The position numbers were made by a program, and so were the translations under genes. Below, piece after piece: positions 15,785 to 25,183 of a stretch of DNA of 64,000 bases. Below the pieces are notes generated by a model, which did not search any database, was not told where the DNA came from, and was given only the letters and a program-made list of their open reading frames with translations. Each line of letters starts with the position of its first letter. Position 1 is the first letter of the stretch. The stretch covers positions 1 through 64,000 of the forward strand of contig NZ_RRYI01000006.1 in assembly GCF_003931565.1 (NCBI RefSeq), given 5' to 3'. Source of the DNA: Caulobacter sp. 602-1 (GTDB taxonomy: Bacteria; Pseudomonadota; Alphaproteobacteria; Caulobacterales; Caulobacteraceae).

Positions 15785-18250
15785 ATGACGAAAGAACGTC
15801 TGGTCGTCATCGGCAACGGCATGGCCGGCTGCCGGGCGGTCGAGGAAGTGCTGAAGCGCGACCCCGCCCGCTACGACGTCACCATCTTCGGCGCCGAGCC
15901 GCGGGTGAACTACAACCGCATCATGCTGTCGCCAGTGCTGGCGGGTGAAAAGACCTTCGACGATATCGTCATCAATGACGAGGCCTGGTACCGCGACAAC
16001 GCCATCACCCTGCACGCCGGCCGCGCCATCAAGGCGGTGGACATCGAAGGCCGCAAGGTGATCGCCGAGGGCGGGCTTGAGGTCGGCTACGACAAGCTGA
16101 TCCTGGCCACCGGCTCGGACCCGTTCCGCCTTCCGCTGCCGGGCTCTGACCTCCAGGGTGTGGTCACCTTCCGCGACCTCGACGACGTCGAGGCCATGGT
16201 CGAGGCTTCCGGCAAGCCGAACGCCCGCGCCGTGGTCATCGGCGGCGGCCTGCTGGGCCTCGAAGCGGCCTATGGCCTGGCTCGCCGCGGCATGGCCGCC
16301 ACGGTCGTCCACCTGATGGACGTCTTGATGGAGCGCCAGCTGGACGAGAGCGCCGGCTACCTGCTGCGCGAGGCCTTGGCCGAACGCGGCGTCGAGACGG
16401 TGCTGGGCGCGCATTCCGAGGAGATCGTCGGCCGCGACGGCAAGGTCGCCGGTCTCAAGCTGAAGGATGGTCGCGTCCTGCCGTGCGACCTGCTGGTCAT
16501 GGCCGTCGGCATCCGCCCGAACGCCGCCCTCGCCAAGGCCGCCGGTTTGCAGGTCAATCGCGGCGTGATCGTCGACGACGCCATGCGCGCGTCCGATCCG
16601 GCGGTGTTCGCCGTGGGCGAGTGCGTCGAGCACCGCGGCAATTGCTACGGCCTAGTCGCGCCCATCTGGGACATGTGTCGGGTCCTGGCCGAGGCATTGA
16701 CGGATGGCGAAGGCGCCTATGCCGGCTCTGTCCTCTCGACACGCCTGAAGGTCTCGGGCGTCGACGTCTTCTCGGCCGGCAAGTTCGCCGGCGGCGAGGG
16801 CTGCGAAGACATCGTGTTCCGCGACGCCGCGCGCGGCGTCTACAAGCGGGTGGTCATCGAGGGAGGCAAGGTCGCCGGCGCGGTGCTGTTCGGCGACGCG
16901 GCCGACGGCGGCTGGTACTTCGACCTGATGCGGGCCGGGACCGACGTCGCCGAGATCCGCGAGACCCTGATCTTCGGGCAAGCGATCACGGAGGGCCTCT
17001 CGGGCCTGGACCCTAGCGCGGCCGTTGCGGCCATGCTCGACACGCAGGAGATCTGCGGCTGCAACGGCGTCTGCAAGGGTGCGATCACGGGCGCCATCAC
17101 GACCCAGGGCCTGACCACGCTGGACGACGTCCGGGCGGTGACCAAGGCCTCGGCTTCGTGCGGGTCCTGCACGCCGCTGGTCGAGCAGGTCATCCGCCTG
17201 ACCCTCGGCGACGGCTTCAAGGCCCAGGCCGGCCCTAAGCCGATGTGTAAGTGCACGCATCATCCGCATGGCGACGTGCGCAAGGCGATCGTCGAGTTCG
17301 AGCTGAAGTCCATGCCCGCCGTCTTCCAGGCCATGGAGTGGACCACGCCCGACGGCTGCGCCTCATGCCGCCCGGCCCTGAACTACTACCTGCTGTGCGC
17401 CTGGCCGGGCGAGTACGTGGATGACAGCCAGTCGCGCTTCATCAACGAGCGCGTCCACGCCAACATCCAGAAGGACGGGACCTATTCGGTCGTGCCGCGC
17501 ATGTGGGGCGGCATGACCAGCCCCGCCGAGCTGCGGGCTATCGCCGACGTCGCCGACAAGTACGCCATTCCGGCGGTCAAGGTGACGGGCGGCCAACGCA
17601 TCGACCTCTTGGGCGTCAGGAAGGACGACCTCCCGGCGGTGTGGGCCGACCTCAACGCCGCCGGCATGGTCAGCGGCCACGCCTACGCCAAGGGGCTGCG
17701 CACGGTGAAGACCTGCGTCGGCAGCGACTGGTGCCGCTTCGGGACGCAGGACTCCACGGGCCTCGGGATCAAGCTCGAGAAGTTCATGTGGGGTTCGTGG
17801 GCGCCGGCCAAGGTCAAGCTGGCCGTGTCGGGCTGCCCGCGCAACTGCGCGGAATCGACCTGCAAGGACATCGGCGTGATCTGCGTCGACAGCGGCTACG
17901 AGATCCACGTCGGCGGCGCCGCCGGCCTGCATATCCAGGGCACGCAGCTGCTGACCAAGGTTCCGACCGAAAACGAGGCGATCGCGGTGATCGCCGCCGT
18001 CATGCAGATGTACCGCGAGGGCGGCTGGTACCTGGAGCGGATCTACAAGTGGATGGCTCGCGTGGGCCTCGACACGATCCGCGCGGCCACCGTCGACGAC
18101 CTCGACAGCCGCGCCACGCTCTACGCCCGCTTCGTGGTCTCGCAGGAAACCGCCCAGATTGACCCGTGGGCCGAGCGCGCCACTGGCGGCGTGGCGGCGG
18201 GTGAGTTCGCGCCCATGGCGACCCTTCCCTTGGAGATGGCGGCCAAATGA
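15785..18250 (+). CDS. nirB: Assimilatory nitrite reductase [NAD(P)H] large subunit (NirB)
   Basis: An 821-residue cytoplasmic flavo-sirohaem enzyme reducing nitrite to ammonium. The N-terminal half is a pyridine-nucleotide-disulfide-type FAD/NAD domain (start VVIGNGMAGCRAVEEVLKRD; NAD site VVIGGGLLGLEAA). A BFD-like [2Fe-2S] segment has C424, C426, C459 and C462. The sirohaem/[4Fe-4S] ligands C644, C650, C684 and C688 lie in TCVGSDWCRFG and SGCPRNCAES. It overlaps nirD by 4 bases. All expected cofactor ligands are present. Confidence 0.96.
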   Translation: MTKERLVVIGNGMAGCRAVEEVLKRDPARYDVTIFGAEPRVNYNRIMLSPVLAGEKTFDDIVINDEAWYRDNAITLHAGRAIKAVDIEGRKVIAEGGLEVGYDKLILATGSDPFRLPLPGSDLQGVVTFRDLDDVEAMVEASGKPNARAVVIGGGLLGLEAAYGLARRGMAATVVHLMDVLMERQLDESAGYLLREALAERGVETVLGAHSEEIVGRDGKVAGLKLKDGRVLPCDLLVMAVGIRPNAALAKAAGLQVNRGVIVDDAMRASDPAVFAVGECVEHRGNCYGLVAPIWDMCRVLAEALTDGEGAYAGSVLSTRLKVSGVDVFSAGKFAGGEGCEDIVFRDAARGVYKRVVIEGGKVAGAVLFGDAADGGWYFDLMRAGTDVAEIRETLIFGQAITEGLSGLDPSAAVAAMLDTQEICGCNGVCKGAITGAITTQGLTTLDDVRAVTKASASCGSCTPLVEQVIRLTLGDGFKAQAGPKPMCKCTHHPHGDVRKAIVEFELKSMPAVFQAMEWTTPDGCASCRPALNYYLLCAWPGEYVDDSQSRFINERVHANIQKDGTYSVVPRMWGGMTSPAELRAIADVADKYAIPAVKVTGGQRIDLLGVRKDDLPAVWADLNAAGMVSGHAYAKGLRTVKTCVGSDWCRFGTQDSTGLGIKLEKFMWGSWAPAKVKLAVSGCPRNCAESTCKDIGVICVDSGYEIHVGGAAGLHIQGTQLLTKVPTENEAIAVIAAVMQMYREGGWYLERIYKWMARVGLDTIRAATVDDLDSRATLYARFVVSQETAQIDPWAERATGGVAAGEFAPMATLPLEMAAK

Positions 18251-18597
18251 CCCTGCAAGCCCATATCGATCCGCACTGGCGAGACGTCGGCGCTGTGACG
18301 GACATCCCCGAGCGCGGCGCGCGTCGGGTGGCCACCGCCCAGGGCGACGTCGCCGTGTTCCGCACTGGCGACGGCCAGGTCTTCGCCCTGGTCGACCGCT
18401 GCCCGCACAAGCGCGGTCCCTTGAGCCAGGGCATCGTCCACGGCCACGGGGTGACCTGCCCCCTGCACAGCTGGGTCATCGACCTGGCGACCGGTCAGCC
18501 CACGGGCGCCGACGCCGGCAAGGGCTGCGCGCCGGTCGTGCCGGTTCTGGTTCGGGACGGTCGGGTCCTGCTGGCCCAGCCCGTCATGGCGGACTGA
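18247..18597 (+). CDS. nirD: Nitrite reductase small subunit (NirD), Rieske-type
   Basis: 116 residues with a Rieske fold. The cluster motif C52-x-H54 and C71-x2-H74 is intact (RCPHKRGPLS and TCPLHSW), so unlike many NirD proteins it should carry a [2Fe-2S] cluster. It partners NirB in NAD(P)H-dependent nitrite reduction. It is coupled to nirB through ATGA and is followed 4 bases later by nasA. Confidence 0.94.
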   Translation: MTLQAHIDPHWRDVGAVTDIPERGARRVATAQGDVAVFRTGDGQVFALVDRCPHKRGPLSQGIVHGHGVTCPLHSWVIDLATGQPTGADAGKGCAPVVPVLVRDGRVLLAQPVMAD

Positions 18598-18601
18598 GCG
18601 C

Positions 18602-21280
18602 ATGGCCGATGGCTCCACGTCGCTGAAGACCGTCAAGACCACCTGCGCCTACTGCGGCGTCGGCTGCGGGGTGACGGGTGCGGTCGGGCAGGGGCGTTCG
18701 GTGTCGATCGCCGGCGACGTCCTCCATCCGGCCAACCTCGGCCGGCTGTGCTCCAAGGGTTCTGCCCTCGGCGCAACGGTCGGATTGGAAGGGCGTCTGC
18801 TGGAGCCGACGATCAACGGCAAGGCCGCGACCTGGAACGAGGCTACCGCCCTGGTCGCGAAAAGGTTCAGGGACACCATCGCCCGCCACGGTCGCGACAG
18901 CGTGGCCTTCTACGTCTCGGGGCAGCTGCTGACCGAGGACTACTACGTCGCCAACAAGCTGATGAAGGGCTTCATCGGCTCGGGCAATATCGACACCAAC
19001 AGCCGCCTCTGCATGGGCTCGGCCGTCGCCGCCCACAAGCAGGCGTTCGGAGCCGACCTCGTGCCCGGCTGCTACGAGGATCTCGATCTCGCGGACCTCG
19101 TTGTGTTCAGCGGCCACAACGCCGCCTGGACCCACCCGGTGCTGTTCCGCCGCATGGAGCAGGCGAGGGCGCGCGGCCAGAAGCACGTCGTCATCGACCC
19201 GCGCCGCACCGACACCGGCGAGGGCGCGGACCTGCACCTGGCGATCGCCCCTCAGAGCGACGTCCGCCTGTGGAACGGCCTGCTGGCCGACCTGATCCGG
19301 CGCGGCGCGATCGATCGCGGCTACATCACCCGACATGTGAACAATTTCGAGCAAGTCATGGCCAAGCTTGCCGAAGGCGACCAGTCTTCAAGCGCCGTCG
19401 CAGCGGACTGCGGCGTGGCCGAGGTCGATCTGCTGACCTTCTACGATCTGTTCGCCGCCAACCCGCGGACGGTTAGCCTGTTCTCGATGGGGGCGAACCA
19501 GTCGGCTCAGGGCGTGGCCAAGGGCCTCTCGATCATCAACGCCCACCTGGCGACGGGTCGGATCGGCAAGCCCGGCGCGTGCCCGTTCTCGATCACCGGC
19601 CAGCCCAACGCCATGGGCGGGCGCGAGACGGGCGGCATGGCCAACACCCTGGCCGGTCACATGGACTTCGCGCCGGAAGACCGTGACCGGGTAGCCCGTT
19701 TCTGGGGCGCGCCCGACACGGCGCGCGCGCCGGGCCTGAAGGCTGTCGAGATGTTCGAGGCGGTCCGCGACGGGCGGATCCAAGCCATCTGGGTGATGGC
19801 CACCAATCCCGCCGTCAGCCTGCCCGATAGCGGCGCGATCCGCGAGGCCCTGGCCGCGTGTCCGTTCGTGGTGGTCTCCGACTGCGTCGATACCGACACC
19901 ACCGCCTTCGCCGACGTCAAGCTGCCGGCCCTGGCCTGGGGCGAGAAGGACGGAACGGTCACCAATTCCGAGCGTCGGATCTCGCGCCAGCGGGCCCTGT
20001 TCCCGGCGCCAGGCCAGGCGCGCGCCGACTGGAAGATCGTGGCCGACGTCGCCACGGCCATGGGCTTCGACGGCTTCGGCTGGGCCAGCAACGCCGGTGT
20101 TTTTCGTGAATGGGCCCGTTTGACGGCCTACGAGAACGACGGTCGACTTCTGAACTTATCCGGCCTTTCGGCTTTGACGCCAGAGGCTTACAATGAACTT
20201 TTACCGATCCAGTGGCCCGTGAGGGATGGCAAGGGCGCGCAGCGGCTGTTCGTCGACGGCCGCTTCCAGACCCCCGACGGCCGGGCCAGGATGGTTCCGG
20301 TCGAGCCGAAGGGACCGGCCGAGGCTGTCGGCGACGCCTTCCCGATGTCACTGAACACCGGCCGTATTCGCGACCAGTGGCACACCATGACCCGCACCGG
20401 CCTAGCGCCGGACCTCTGCCGTCACGCGCCCGAGCCCTATGTCGAGATCCATCCGGACGACGCCTTGGCTCTGGGCGTGAAGGACGGCGCCCTGGCGCGG
20501 GTGACGACCGCGCGAGCCGAGGCTGTCGCCGTGGCCAAGGTCAGCGACCGCCAGCGGCGCGGCAGCCTGTTCATGCCCATGCACTGGACGGACGCCTTCG
20601 CGCCGTCGGGTCGGGCCAACGCCCTGGTCGCGCCCAACGTCGACCCCACCTCCGGCCAGCCGGAGTTCAAGCACACCCCCGCCCGTGTCCGCCCCTATCG
20701 CGAAACCTGGAAGGGATTCTTTCTGAGCCGATCCGTCCTGACGTCCCTGGTCGGGGCGGATCTTGTCTGGCGGCGTATCCCCCAGGACGCCTGCCAGCAG
20801 CACGAGTTCGCCGGCCGGGGCGACGCTGTCGAGCGCGACGCCCTCCGCAAGGCCCTGACCAAGGGCCTGGCCGGCGAACTCGTCACCTATGAGGACCCCG
20901 CCACCGGCGCGCGCCGCATGGCGTGGGTCGAGAACGGGCGCCTGGTCGCCGTCCTCTACATGACCACCACCGGCCGCCTGCCGCCGCGCGACTGGCTGGC
21001 CGAGTTGTTCGCCGAGGAGACCCTCTCGCCCGAGGCGCGCTCGGCCCTGCTGTTCGGCCGCCGGCCCGGCGCGTCGGTCGACAGCGGGCCGATCGTGTGC
21101 GCCTGCCTGAAGGTCGGCGCCAAGGCGGTCGACGCGGCTATCGCCGCCGGGGCGGACAGCCCGGACGCCGTTGGCGCGGTCACGGGCGCGGGGACCAACT
21201 GCGGATCCTGCCGTCCTGAAATAGCCCGCATGATCAAAACCTTCGCCGTTACTCCTAAGGAGCCCGTCCATGTCGGTTGA
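18602..21280 (+). CDS. nasA: Assimilatory nitrate reductase catalytic subunit (molybdopterin, NasA/NarB type)
   Basis: 892 residues. The N-terminal [4Fe-4S] ligands are C15, C18, C22 and C50 (TCAYCGVGCG then GRLCSKG). A full Mo-bisMGD oxidoreductase domain follows, including NTNSRLCMGS-like residues around 134-144 where Cys is the expected Mo ligand region, and the MGD-binding C-terminal domain. An extra C-terminal BFD-like [2Fe-2S] module has C833, C835, C867 and C870 (IVCACLKVGA, GTNCGSCRPE). It reduces nitrate to nitrite in the cytoplasm. The stop lies 11 bases inside the following cobA gene. Confidence 0.95.
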   Translation: MADGSTSLKTVKTTCAYCGVGCGVTGAVGQGRSVSIAGDVLHPANLGRLCSKGSALGATVGLEGRLLEPTINGKAATWNEATALVAKRFRDTIARHGRDSVAFYVSGQLLTEDYYVANKLMKGFIGSGNIDTNSRLCMGSAVAAHKQAFGADLVPGCYEDLDLADLVVFSGHNAAWTHPVLFRRMEQARARGQKHVVIDPRRTDTGEGADLHLAIAPQSDVRLWNGLLADLIRRGAIDRGYITRHVNNFEQVMAKLAEGDQSSSAVAADCGVAEVDLLTFYDLFAANPRTVSLFSMGANQSAQGVAKGLSIINAHLATGRIGKPGACPFSITGQPNAMGGRETGGMANTLAGHMDFAPEDRDRVARFWGAPDTARAPGLKAVEMFEAVRDGRIQAIWVMATNPAVSLPDSGAIREALAACPFVVVSDCVDTDTTAFADVKLPALAWGEKDGTVTNSERRISRQRALFPAPGQARADWKIVADVATAMGFDGFGWASNAGVFREWARLTAYENDGRLLNLSGLSALTPEAYNELLPIQWPVRDGKGAQRLFVDGRFQTPDGRARMVPVEPKGPAEAVGDAFPMSLNTGRIRDQWHTMTRTGLAPDLCRHAPEPYVEIHPDDALALGVKDGALARVTTARAEAVAVAKVSDRQRRGSLFMPMHWTDAFAPSGRANALVAPNVDPTSGQPEFKHTPARVRPYRETWKGFFLSRSVLTSLVGADLVWRRIPQDACQQHEFAGRGDAVERDALRKALTKGLAGELVTYEDPATGARRMAWVENGRLVAVLYMTTTGRLPPRDWLAELFAEETLSPEARSALLFGRRPGASVDSGPIVCACLKVGAKAVDAAIAAGADSPDAVGAVTGAGTNCGSCRPEIARMIKTFAVTPKEPVHVG

Positions 21281-22040
21281 GATCAAGCTCGGCAAGGTGC
21301 TGCTGGTCGGCGCCGGTCCGGGGCCAGTGGATCTGATGACCGTCCGCGCCGTCCGCGCCGTCGAGAGCGCCCAAGCGCTGCTCTACGACGCCCTGTGCTC
21401 GGAGGAAGCCATCGCCCTGGCGCCCGCCGGCTGCGTGCGCATCCAGACCGGCAAGCGCGCGGGCAAGCCCAGCATGAAGCAGGACGAGATCAACCGCCTG
21501 ATGCTGCGACTGGCGCGCAAGGGCCTGAAGGTTGTCCGGTTAAAGGGCGGTGATCCCTCCATTTTCGGTCGGGTCGGAGAGGAGGCTGCGTTCCTTAAAG
21601 GCTTCGGGGTCGAGACCGAGGTCGTGCCCGGCGTCACCGCCGCCTGCGCCGCCGCCGCCCAGTTCGGCTTTCCGCTGACCCACCGCGGCGAGGCGCGCCG
21701 GGTGGTCTTCACCACCGCGCGGCTGGAGGCCGGCAAGTTGTCGGGCGACTGGAGCGCCGCCGCCGATCCCGAGGCGACGCTGGCGGTCTATATGGGCGGC
21801 GCGGTGGCGGGCGACCTCGCCCGAGGGATGATCGAAGCCGGCCGGCCCGCCGACACGCCTGCCGTCGCCATCGAGAAGGCCGGCGGCGCCGAAGCCCGGC
21901 TCTATCCGGCCACCTTGGCGACGCTGGCGGAACGCATCGCCGAGGCCGGCGACGGGCCGCTGCTGATCGTCGTCGGCGAGGTCGCCGCCTTCGCAACCGC
22001 CAATTCGATGTCACAGGTCGAGCGCAGGGCCTTCGGCTGA
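21270..22040 (+). CDS. cobA: Uroporphyrinogen-III C-methyltransferase (SUMT)
   Basis: 256 residues. The SAM-dependent tetrapyrrole methylase fold is seen in KVLLVGAGPGPVDLMTVRA, the VVRLKGGDPSIFGR block and the EVVPGVTAACAAA block. It makes precorrin-2, the precursor of the sirohaem used by NirB, which explains its place at the end of the nitrate operon. There is no CysG-type dehydrogenase/ferrochelatase domain. It overlaps nasA by 11 bases. Confidence 0.94.
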   Translation: MSVEIKLGKVLLVGAGPGPVDLMTVRAVRAVESAQALLYDALCSEEAIALAPAGCVRIQTGKRAGKPSMKQDEINRLMLRLARKGLKVVRLKGGDPSIFGRVGEEAAFLKGFGVETEVVPGVTAACAAAAQFGFPLTHRGEARRVVFTTARLEAGKLSGDWSAAADPEATLAVYMGGAVAGDLARGMIEAGRPADTPAVAIEKAGGAEARLYPATLATLAERIAEAGDGPLLIVVGEVAAFATANSMSQVERRAFG

Positions 22041-22086
22041 AAGTCGCCGCGATGTTCGAAATATCATCTGACAGCTGACAAAAGTG

Positions 22087-22112
22087 GCCCGTATCGCACG
22101 GGCTCCGTTTCC
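22087..22112 (+). terminator. Possible weak terminator after the nitrate-assimilation operon
   Basis: GCCCGT-ATCGC-ACGGGC (22087-22103) is a perfect 6-bp stem followed by TCCGTTTCC. It sits 47 bases after the cobA stop and 50 bases before pafA. The T-tract is short, so Rho-independent termination is only plausible. The rest of the 112-base gap shows nothing clear. Confidence 0.35.
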
Positions 22113-22152
22113 GGCCTTGCAAGGACGATAGGTTCGCGCGAAATCGCTGCGA

Positions 22153-23835
22153 ATGAAGAAGATGCTTACCTGCGGCCTCGCCGCCGCCGCCGTGTCGATG
22201 GGCTTTGCCGCCCAGGCGTCCACCCTTTCCGCCAAGCCGGATCCAAGGTTGGTCGTGGTCATCTCGATCGATCAGTTCAGCGCCAACCTCTACGCCCAGC
22301 ACCGGCCGGAGTTCACAGGTGGGCTCAAGACGCTGAGCAGCGGCGTGGTCTATCCGAACGGCTACCAGTCGCACGCCTTCACCGAGACCTGCCCGGGTCA
22401 CTCGACCCTGTTGACGGGCAAACATCCGAACAAGACCGGCATCAGCGCCAACGACTGGTACGACCTCTCCACCGGCAAGACGGTCTACTGCCTGGCCGAT
22501 CCCAACGCGACGCCGGCCGACAATCCCAAGGGCCGGGCCGTGTCGCCGGTCAATCTGGTCGCCACCACCTATGGCGACTGGCTGAAGGCCGTGTCGCCGA
22601 AAAGCCGGGTCTTTGGCGTGTCTGGCAAGGATCGCGGGGCGATCACCATGTCGGGCCATCAGGCCGATGGGCAGTTCTGGTATCAGCCGGGCTTCGGTTT
22701 CACGACCTGGGTCGCCCAGGGCCAGACGGCGGAAGAGCGCTTGAAGCCCGTCGCCGCCTTCAACGCCAGGCTGGCGGCGGACCTCAAGAAACACCCTTAC
22801 GTCTGGGACTACGACAGGAAGTTGGTCGGCGGTTCGGCCAAGCGCTGCCAGGCGCTGGAGGCCGACTACGAGACTGGCGGCCGCAAGTGGCGCGCGGCCC
22901 TGCCGATTCCGCTCGCGACCGACGAGGCTGGCCGGCAGCGCGATCTCTACGCCAGCCCCTATACGGACCAGGTGACCCTGGAGCTGGCCCAGACCCTGCG
23001 CGAGACCTACGCCCTGGGCGGTGGGCCGCAGGTCGACGTGCTGACGGTCAGCCTGTCGGCCACCGACTTCATCGGCCACCGCTGGGGCACGCGCGGTCCG
23101 GAGATGTGCGACCAGATCGCCCGCCTTGACGACCGCCTGGGCGCGTTCCTCAAGAGCCTGGACAAGGTCAAGGGCGGGGTTCTGGTCGTGCTGGCCGCTG
23201 ACCATGGCGGCGCCGACTTCGCCGAACGCCTGCATGACGAGGGCTACGACATCGAGCGCGTGATCGGCAAGCCGTGGGTCGCCGGGCTGAACGCCCAGCT
23301 GCGCAAGGATCTAAACCTGTCGTGGGATCCGTTGATCGCCGACGGCGGCATCGACCAGATCTATGTCGTCGGACCGGATCGCAAGGCGCCCTCGATCACC
23401 GACCGCGCCCGCATTACGACCGCGGCCCTGGCCTTGATCCAGCGTGATCCGGCCGTGGCCGAGGCCTTCGATTCCAACGCCATCCTGACCCTGGCGCCGG
23501 CTCCGGCCGACGCCGCGATCGAAGAACTGTCGGTGGCCGAGCGCGTGCGTCGCAGCGTCTATCCGGGCCGGGTCGGGGATATACTGATCGCCTTCAAGCC
23601 CAACCGCGTGCCGGCCACGGCGGGGGCGACCTACGTCTCGACCCACGGCAGCCCGTGGGACTACGACCGTCGCGTGCCGATCCTGTTCTGGTGGAAGGGC
23701 GCGACGCCGCACGAGCGGGTGCTGCCGCTGGACACGGTCGACATCGCCCCAACCATCGCCGCTGTCACAGGCGTCAAGGCGCCGGCCGACATCGACGGCG
23801 TCTGCCGGCCGCTGGTCTACGGCCAAGGCTGCTAG
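22153..23835 (+). CDS. PafA-type alkaline phosphatase (phosphate-insensitive phosphomonoesterase)
   Basis: 560 residues with a signal peptide (about 1-23, ending AQAS) that exports it to the periplasm. It has the alkaline phosphatase / nucleotide pyrophosphatase fold: metal-binding D40 in VVVISIDQF, the catalytic threonine in TETCPGHSTLLTG (T79), metal ligands in SATDFIGHRWG, DHGGADF, and a late STHGSPWDYD histidine. PafA-family enzymes release phosphate from many monoesters without repression by phosphate. It is monocistronic and ends one base before the convergent dctD stop, so the two genes have no intergenic terminator between them. Confidence 0.9.
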   Translation: MKKMLTCGLAAAAVSMGFAAQASTLSAKPDPRLVVVISIDQFSANLYAQHRPEFTGGLKTLSSGVVYPNGYQSHAFTETCPGHSTLLTGKHPNKTGISANDWYDLSTGKTVYCLADPNATPADNPKGRAVSPVNLVATTYGDWLKAVSPKSRVFGVSGKDRGAITMSGHQADGQFWYQPGFGFTTWVAQGQTAEERLKPVAAFNARLAADLKKHPYVWDYDRKLVGGSAKRCQALEADYETGGRKWRAALPIPLATDEAGRQRDLYASPYTDQVTLELAQTLRETYALGGGPQVDVLTVSLSATDFIGHRWGTRGPEMCDQIARLDDRLGAFLKSLDKVKGGVLVVLAADHGGADFAERLHDEGYDIERVIGKPWVAGLNAQLRKDLNLSWDPLIADGGIDQIYVVGPDRKAPSITDRARITTAALALIQRDPAVAEAFDSNAILTLAPAPADAAIEELSVAERVRRSVYPGRVGDILIAFKPNRVPATAGATYVSTHGSPWDYDRRVPILFWWKGATPHERVLPLDTVDIAPTIAAVTGVKAPADIDGVCRPLVYGQGC

Positions 23836-23836
23836 G

Positions 23837-25183
23837 CTAGCGCTGCCGGCGACGGTGGCGGGCCAGGTCGATGCCGTGACGCTCGATCTTGTCGTAGAAG
23901 GTCTTGCGTGGAATGCGCAGGATTTCCAGCGCCTTGCGGACATCGCCTTCACCGGCCGTCAGGGCTTCCTCGATCAGATGCGCCTCGTAGGTCGCCACCC
24001 GCGCCGGTAGCGGCGGCGGGGGCTGGGCCGGCAAATCGCCGCCCTGGTCCGCTAAGCCAAGCGCCACGCGCTGGGCGTAGTGGCTGAGCTCGCGGACGTT
24101 GCCGGGCCAGTCGTGATTGCAGAGCCGCCAGCGGATCGCGTCGTCGATCTTCGGCGACTCGCCCTGGAGCCGTTCACAGGCCCTGGCCAGGAAGTGGGCG
24201 AACAGCAGCGGCACGTCCTCGCGTCGCTCGCGCAGCGGTGGGATGCGGATACGCACGACGTCCAGGCGGTGGAACAGGTCCTCGCGGAAGGCGCCGGCCG
24301 CGACGGCGTCCGACAGGTCCGACTTGGCGGCGGCGACGACGCGCAGATCGAGGGTCTGGGCGCGGTTGGAGCCCATTGGCGTGACTTCTCGTTCTTCCAG
24401 CACGCGCAGGAACTTGCCCTGCGCCTCCGGCGCGAGGGTCTCGATCTCGTCGAGGAACAGGGTGCCGCGATCAGCCTGCTGGATGCGGCCGGCGCGCTGA
24501 CGCACGGCGCCGCTGAAGGCGCCCAGTTCGTGGCCGAAAAGCTCGCTATCCAGGGCCGCGGCGGGCAGGGCGGCGCAGTCGACGGCGACGAATTCGCGGT
24601 CGCGGCGGCGACCCCAGGCGTGCAGGGCGCGGGCGGCCAACTCCTTGCCGACCCCGGTCTCGCCCTCCAGCAGCACGTCCACATCGGCGTTCGCCAGCTG
24701 TCTTAGCGTCGCGCGCAGTCGCTCCATGACCGCCGTCTGGCCGATCAGGGGCCAATCGCCCTGGGCCTCGACGGCCAGGGTGCGCAGGGTGCGGTTCTCC
24801 AGCACCAGCCGACGCTTCTCCATCGCGCGGCGGATGCTGCTGACCAGACGATCGGGGGCGTAGGGCTTGGCCACGAAGTCGTAGACCCCGTCATGCAGGG
24901 CCTCGACCGCCTCGGCGACGTCGGCGTGGCCAGTGATCAGGATGACCGGCAGATCTTCGTCCTGGGCCTTGAGGCGACGGAACAGCTGGCGGCCGTCAAG
25001 GCCTGGCATGCGGATGTCGCTGACCACCACACCCGGGAAGCCGGCCGGCAGGGCGGCCAGGGCCGCCTCGGCGGCGGCGAAGGCCATGACTTCGAACCCG
25101 GCGAGTTGCAAGGTCTGAACATTGGCGTCGCGCAGCACCTCGTCGTCGTCGATGAAGGCCACTTGGTTGACGGGAACAAGCAT
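23837..25183 (-). CDS. dctD: Sigma-54-dependent C4-dicarboxylate response regulator DctD
   Basis: 448 residues from the ATG at 25183, chosen because it overlaps the kinase stop (TGATG) and begins the receiver domain directly; the frame stays open further upstream but that part is antisense-like. Receiver with D56 ([10 protein letters not shown]) and KPY. AAA+ domain with Walker A GETGVGKE and sigma-54 contact loop ELGAFSGA (GAFSGA instead of GAFTGA). C-terminal Fis-type HTH near [20 protein letters not shown]. It should activate dctA, which is divergently transcribed beyond dctB. Confidence 0.92.
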   Translation of the reverse strand: MLVPVNQVAFIDDDEVLRDANVQTLQLAGFEVMAFAAAEAALAALPAGFPGVVVSDIRMPGLDGRQLFRRLKAQDEDLPVILITGHADVAEAVEALHDGVYDFVAKPYAPDRLVSSIRRAMEKRRLVLENRTLRTLAVEAQGDWPLIGQTAVMERLRATLRQLANADVDVLLEGETGVGKELAARALHAWGRRRDREFVAVDCAALPAAALDSELFGHELGAFSGAVRQRAGRIQQADRGTLFLDEIETLAPEAQGKFLRVLEEREVTPMGSNRAQTLDLRVVAAAKSDLSDAVAAGAFREDLFHRLDVVRIRIPPLRERREDVPLLFAHFLARACERLQGESPKIDDAIRWRLCNHDWPGNVRELSHYAQRVALGLADQGGDLPAQPPPPLPARVATYEAHLIEEALTAGEGDVRKALEILRIPRKTFYDKIERHGIDLARHRRRQR